Shown here one piece after another: positions 59,639 to 64,000 of a stretch of DNA of 64,000 nt. Origin of the DNA: Benincasa hispida (Eukaryota; Streptophyta; Magnoliopsida; Cucurbitales; Cucurbitaceae). How positions within the stretch are numbered: the stretch's first letter is position 1; each line of letters starts with the position of its first letter. The translations under genes and the position numbers were made by a program. Location: assembly GCF_009727055.1 (NCBI RefSeq), contig NC_052357.1:86638721-86702720 (forward strand), written 5' to 3'. Below the pieces are notes generated by a model, which ran no database searches, had not been told where the DNA came from, and saw only the letters and a program-made list of their open reading frames with translations.

Positions 59639-60960
59639 CTACTGATTTGGATCAGTAGATTGAGTTAGCATGTGGATGTGATGCACAAAATTTGCAAATT
59701 CGTTGTCCTCCTCTTCTTCTTGAATGTGGGATGTATATTCTTCTTGGATGGTAGTGGATTGAGACGAAATTTGTTGAAGGATAATATTGAGTTCTTTTTC
59801 ATTTGATACTTGTGTCATTGCAGTCATCAATCTTGATTTTTGAATCAAGAATTGTTGGTTTTTTCTAGGTTTGGCTTCATGTTGTGGGGATAGATGGAAA
59901 ACTATTTTTCCACCACATTTTTTGAAGCAACGGCTGTGTTGAATTTGTCCCACAACTTGATTCTATATGATCGAGAAAGGTAGGAGATAAATTTTATTCT
60001 GTAACTGAGTAATTCCAGCAAAAGATCCATGCTAGATGAAAATAATTTGAAAAACTTAGAGTTAAGTCAAAAGAATTTGAGAAAATATTATTTGAAAAGT
60101 ATTTAAAACTTTTAAGAATTGGGTATGGTAGGATAGTCTCATTATGGCCAAATATATCCCATTAATCATTAAACCATAATGAAAAATTTTGAATACATGT
60201 TTTGTCAAACATTATAAACCAAGAATGATTAAAATTGTTTAACCAAAACATATTGTACCAAGCATTTTGATAATCGATGTATGAATAAGTTTATGGAGAA
60301 AATTGATGAGAATTTTTTTTTTTGGGTATAAATACTTTGATTCCATTTAGTTGGAGTTAAAACACGAAAAATTCTAACTTTTGAAAAGGTAATTCTATTG
60401 GGGTCGTCTTTGTTCATATTATGAGTGATTTCAATTGAGTCGGTATCAACAAGAATAAATTCATAGAATAAACGAGTTTTTTGTGGATGATTTGGAATAA
60501 AATGGAAATTTGACGGAAATGTTTTTTTGAATTGTTTCAAGCGTAGAGTTACCTAGGAATTCTGGTTCAAGAGTTGTAATATATGAAGTATGGATTTTAT
60601 TATGGTAAAAAGTAGATGAAGATATCAATAATTAAAAGTTTTGTTTGAGGGTATAACTTCTGAATTTTGAGAGTTTGAGTTTGTAATGGCTTGGACATAA
60701 GTGGTTGGAGGAGTGGATGACTCCTTAATTTTGATAGGGAAGAGTTGATTGTCAAGGCAGAAGGCTTTGAAGGGATGAAAGATCCCAAAATTTGAAATTT
60801 AGTTGATAACGGTATTGCTATATGATTTTTCCCTTTTCAATCCTTCATTCCTGGTGATGATTCTCCTTTGAGAAATTGAAACGCTTAAGAGTACGAGGCT
60901 TTAGTTTGTGGAGGTGTTGATTGTTGTTGTTATTCTTGATCACGATCATGCTTTTCTTTT
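59639..60960 (-). pseudogene. Downstream ORF of the pararetrovirus, function unknown
   Basis: Broken minus-strand frames: 60600-60788 (Ser/Leu/Gln-rich), 60229-60540 (FYEFILVDTDSIEITHN and ILRVLTP-like block) and 59639-59953 (Gln/Glu-rich tail after a KIVFHLSP stretch). I recall proteins with an FYEFILVD-type block next to plant endogenous pararetroviral polymerases, but no function is assigned. Confidence 0.55.
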
Positions 60961-61019
60961 TTCTTGCAAGTAGAATTCACTTTTTCTTTTCTTTCTCTCT
61001 TTCACTCTCTCTTTTAGTC

Positions 61020-62440
61020 TTGCCTTGAAGAAATTCTCTAGTGAGGTAATTAGGAAAGGGAGTTTGTACTTCCTTTTATAGCTTCAATCTTGAAGTCAAA
61101 ACAAGAAAGTATTGCTTGCCATTTGGCAAAAATTTATCGAGAAACCAGAGTTTTAACATCCTTTTGTAAAACATTTGTAGTTGCTGTGCAATCAACATAT
61201 TAAAAAAGTTTTGTTGATTAAATTATTTTGAAATTTGTTGGTACATAAAACAATTGATAAAATCTCTTTTTTATGGTGGAATAATTTTTTTGAGATCCTA
61301 GCCAGATACCCGAATGATATCTAACTAGTTGTTCGATACTATTGATGGACTATTTGAGAATGTCTCCATATTTTATATTTGATGCATCTGTTTCTACAAT
61401 GAGTGATGCATGTGGATTGATGATGGATAAACATAGAAGACTCTTGACTAGACATTTGATGGTTTTAATGATGCATGTATGTTGATGAGTCTTTGGAGGG
61501 GGATTTTTTCTGAGTATTTCATATAAGGTTCATATGTTTCTCGTAAATTTGGAATAAAATCTGATATATAATTTAAGCAACCTAAGAATCTTTGTAATTG
61601 ATTTTTATTGGTGATTTCATCTGGAAATTTGTAGCAAATTCTATTGATCTTTGAATTGGTTTTATTTTTCCTTGAAAAATATCGTATCCTAAGAACCTTA
61701 TTTTTTGTTGAAATAATTTTATTTTAGGTAAAGAAACAATTAAACCATTTTATTTAATTATTTTGTAAAATATTTTTAAATTTTTAAATTTTTAAATTTT
61801 GTTCTATGGATTGTGAAAAGATTAAAACATCATCAATATAGTCAGTTGTAATTCTTGATATGGGTTAAAAATGTCATTCATAATATTTTGAAATTCATAA
61901 AGGGCATTTTTCAGTCCAAATGACATTACATTCCATTCGTATTGTCCAAATGGAACATTGAATGCTTTTATACTTATCTTTTCAGCAATTTGAATTTGTC
62001 AAAATCCAGATTTCATATCAAATTTTGTGAAGATTAAGGCATTTTGTATTCAGTTAATTAGGTTTTTTTTTTTTTTGTATGGAATAACATATCCATTCTA
62101 GAACAGAATTTAAAGGTTTGTAATTGATTACAAGACGAGTACTCCTTATTCAATTTCTGCTTAAGCAGCACGACTCCAGGGTGATTTGCTAGGTCGTATA
62201 ACTCCTTTCTCTAGAAGTTCTTCAATTTCTTTATGGCAGTGTTTTAATAATTCAGCATTCATCTATATAGGTCTTGCTTTTATAGGAATTTTTTATATAT
62301 ATGGTAGGCTAACAATGTGTTGCTTTCTTTCCCAAAAGACAGTAGGAATAGAAGCACATATATCTTTTTCAATTAATTCTTTAAAGCGATTAATTTGATT
62401 TTGGATATAAGGGTCATCTAATTATTTTTCGATTCTTTTA
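61020..62440 (-). pseudogene. Pararetroviral reverse transcriptase and RNase H
   Basis: The frame shows the thumb-proximal SPWS motif (about 62160-62180), the FDMKSGF block (about 62000-62025), the FGLKNA block (about 61895-61920) and the YIDD active-site block (about 61813-61840). The end of RNase H (WQAIL region, about 61130-61110) is followed by a one-base shift near 61070. Several stops interrupt the reading. The order and motifs match caulimovirid RT better than Ty3/gypsy RT. Confidence 0.85.
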
Positions 62441-63540
62441 TAACTTATTTCGTCTTTTAGAAATTGTATTTGTTGTGTCTTTCTTTTAATGGAATTAATA
62501 GTTTTAAATGTTGAGAAATTTTGAATATAATTTATTAATTTAGTAGATATTGGATTTACAAATTTGAAAGTAATGTTTTGATCTAAATTTTTTTAATTTA
62601 TTTCTTTCTCATTTACTGAGAATGGATAAAGTTGGGATAGGAATGGAGTTCCTAATATTATATCTTCATCTAATTCTTTAACTAATATGAAGGTATTTTT
62701 TAAACAATATCTTTGATTGCTGATATGTGCATTTGAAAGTTTGTAATGAATTTTTAATCGTTGACCAATGGTACCATGTAATTTCTATGAGGTTGTTTTA
62801 AAATATTTGGTAGGTATTAAGCCTTCTCGTATATAGTTTTGATCCGCTCCTAAGTCAATTAAAACCTAAGAAGTTAAATGGTATTCCTTATTTATGACAA
62901 GATTAATAATAGAGTACCATTTTTGTATTTGAACTTTATTAATAAGATTGGTAAACGATTCATATGAAATTTTATCGGCGTTGTTATCAGTTTCTATGTT
63001 TTCAGGATTCTCAGAAGTAGAAGGTTGATCAATTATTTGTTGAGTTTGAAGTAATAAGAGTTCGAATTTTATTTGAGAATTTTCTTTTTTAATGTTGGAA
63101 ATTTCTTCCTTTATTATATTTATTTCCTTTTGAAGATCAAGAATAGTTACTGGTTTTGTTTTTTGTTCGAAGCGAGAAATTATATCTTTAAGATTGTAAT
63201 GTTGGAAACTTTGTTGTTTAGGTTCTTCTATAATAAGATCTTTAAGTTTTTCAAAATATTCTCTCTTAATTTCAAAGTCTTCAATTTGACGAATGACTTC
63301 AAAAAGAATTTCTTTGTCTCTTGAAATATCATTTATAGTTTTATTGCATGTACATGTCTCGATTTGATTATCACTAGAGGATATTGATATTCCATAATCA
63401 GAATTATCAATATGTTCTTGGATTTCAAAAATTTGGTCATAAGAAGATTCTTCATTCTCGTCTGACGAAGAGGAAGAGTCTGAAGATGTTAATAAATTTA
63501 ATAATCAAATTTTTAAATCTTCATCTATTTCTAAACTATT
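62440..63540 (-). pseudogene. Pararetroviral Ser/Glu-rich coiled-coil linker and aspartic protease
   Basis: Downstream of the knuckle comes a Ser/Asp/Glu-rich stretch (63410-63500), then a long Lys/Glu/Ile-rich predicted coiled coil (63050-63330). The protease active-site region lies at about 62841-62868, where the DTG/DSG triad appears as D-L-G. Stops occur near 63510, 62870 and 62420. Confidence 0.75.
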
Positions 63541-64000
63541 AATTTTTCCTTTCATAGGACAATTGGGAGCTATGTGTCCATTTTGTCTACATTTATAACA
63601 AGTAATCTCTTTTCTTTTCTTAGTAGTTTTATAATTTTTAAATCTTCTTTTCTGTTTTGATCTATATAAGTTTGTTTTGTTTGGGTTATTTTGAAAATAT
63701 CCTTGGGTTTTATAAGGTTTTCAGTAACAATTTTATTTAAATTGCTTGGGTCGTTTTCTTTTTTAGGGAGCTTGTATTTTCTCATAACCATATTGAGCAC
63801 AAAAAGACAAAAGTTCTTGTTTTTGTTTATGAAATTCATTTTTTTATTTTTGCCTTCAATTTAAGGTCCGTGCATAAAGCTAAACCTTCATTGTTTATAA
63901 AGTTAATTAGTTCACCGTAGGTTAGATTATCAAAAGGAATTGTACCTTGATAAGTTTGTCTTATTATTTGGCGTACCTTTTCTGTAAATAATTTTGGCAA
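63540..64000 (-). pseudogene. Pararetroviral coat-protein C-terminus with zinc knuckle (partial)
   Basis: Minus-strand frames resemble the C-terminal part of caulimovirid coat proteins: a Lys-rich stretch, then a C-x2-C-x4-H-x4-C knuckle encoded at about 63561-63602. The knuckle lies in a different frame from the ORF at 63570-63839, so a frameshift occurs near 63650-63700. Further stops occur toward the window edge. Confidence 0.75.

Larger units (their letters stand above)
59639..64000 (-). mobile_element. Endogenous pararetrovirus (Caulimoviridae-like), decayed and incomplete
   Basis: Minus-strand reading from the window edge gives, in order, the end of a coat protein with zinc knuckle, a coiled-coil linker, aspartic protease, reverse transcriptase, RNase H, and a downstream ORF of unknown function. 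There are no LTRs and no integrase, which separates it from gypsy elements. Stops, frameshifts and a changed protease triad show it is not functional. The movement-protein side lies beyond the window. Confidence 0.85.

Noticed and set aside
63073..63324. 83-codon Phe-rich plus-strand ORF
   Set aside because: Antisense of the Lys/Glu-rich coiled coil of the pararetroviral polyprotein.

Overview
This is nuclear DNA from a dicot plant. The base composition is AT-rich, the genes have GT-AG introns, and the sequence between them is filled with old retrotransposons. Several repeat types (LTRs, small AT-rich elements, LINE tails) resemble families I associate with Cucurbitaceae, so a cucurbit is my best guess, from recollection rather than a search. 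Only two host genes can be supported. I rebuilt both exon by exon from splice sites, and both give a CDS length divisible by three.

Region 1 (about 0.9-19.7 kb, minus strand) is a nine-coding-exon gene for a 595-residue, single-pass membrane DUF616 protein of the MUCI70/EMB2756-like group (probable Golgi glycosyltransferase). Its exons form two clusters, 17.05-18.97 kb and 0.93-2.14 kb. A lone 104-bp exon sits at 12867-12970 between introns of about 10.7 and 4.1 kb. The large intron holds minus- and plus-strand LINE fragments, a solo LTR, and a 5.2-kb Copia element inserted in a LINE with a perfect GGTAC target duplication. The 4.1-kb intron carries a 1.8-kb non-autonomous LTR element with one coiled-coil ORF. 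A small TA-flanked MITE lies in the last intron.

Region 2 (19.8-28.1 kb) is intergenic. It holds AT-rich MITE-like repeats, a G-rich inverted-end repeat, an RNase H pseudogene and a gypsy gag-protease remnant.

Region 3 (about 28.2-35.6 kb, plus strand) is a seven-coding-exon SPA3/SPA4-type gene (836 residues: degenerate kinase-like domain, coiled coil, WD40 propeller). SPA proteins work with COP1 in the CUL4-based E3 ligase that represses light signalling. One intron appears to use a GC donor, and another holds a LINE fragment.

Region 4 (36-59.4 kb) is a nest of LTR elements: an Athila-like gypsy integrase fragment, a second Athila-like LTR with PBS and gag inserted beside it, several Copia LTR pieces, and a Copia derivative with long LTRs that has lost integrase, RT and RNase H. 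One of its LTRs is split by a 1665-bp solo LTR with a perfect CAGCC duplication. Short palindromic words are iterated inside these elements: CGATCG-centred words in the Copia derivative and TTGCAA-centred words in the Athila-like LTRs.

Region 5 (59.6-64.0 kb, minus strand, running off the window) is a decayed endogenous pararetrovirus of the Caulimoviridae type, with a capsid zinc knuckle, protease, reverse transcriptase/RNase H and a downstream ORF, all broken by stops and frameshifts.

I saw no convincing tRNA, rRNA, CRISPR or bacterial-type system. The most unusual signals are the iterated palindromic words, the pol-less elements, the GC-AG intron in the SPA gene and the viral fossil.
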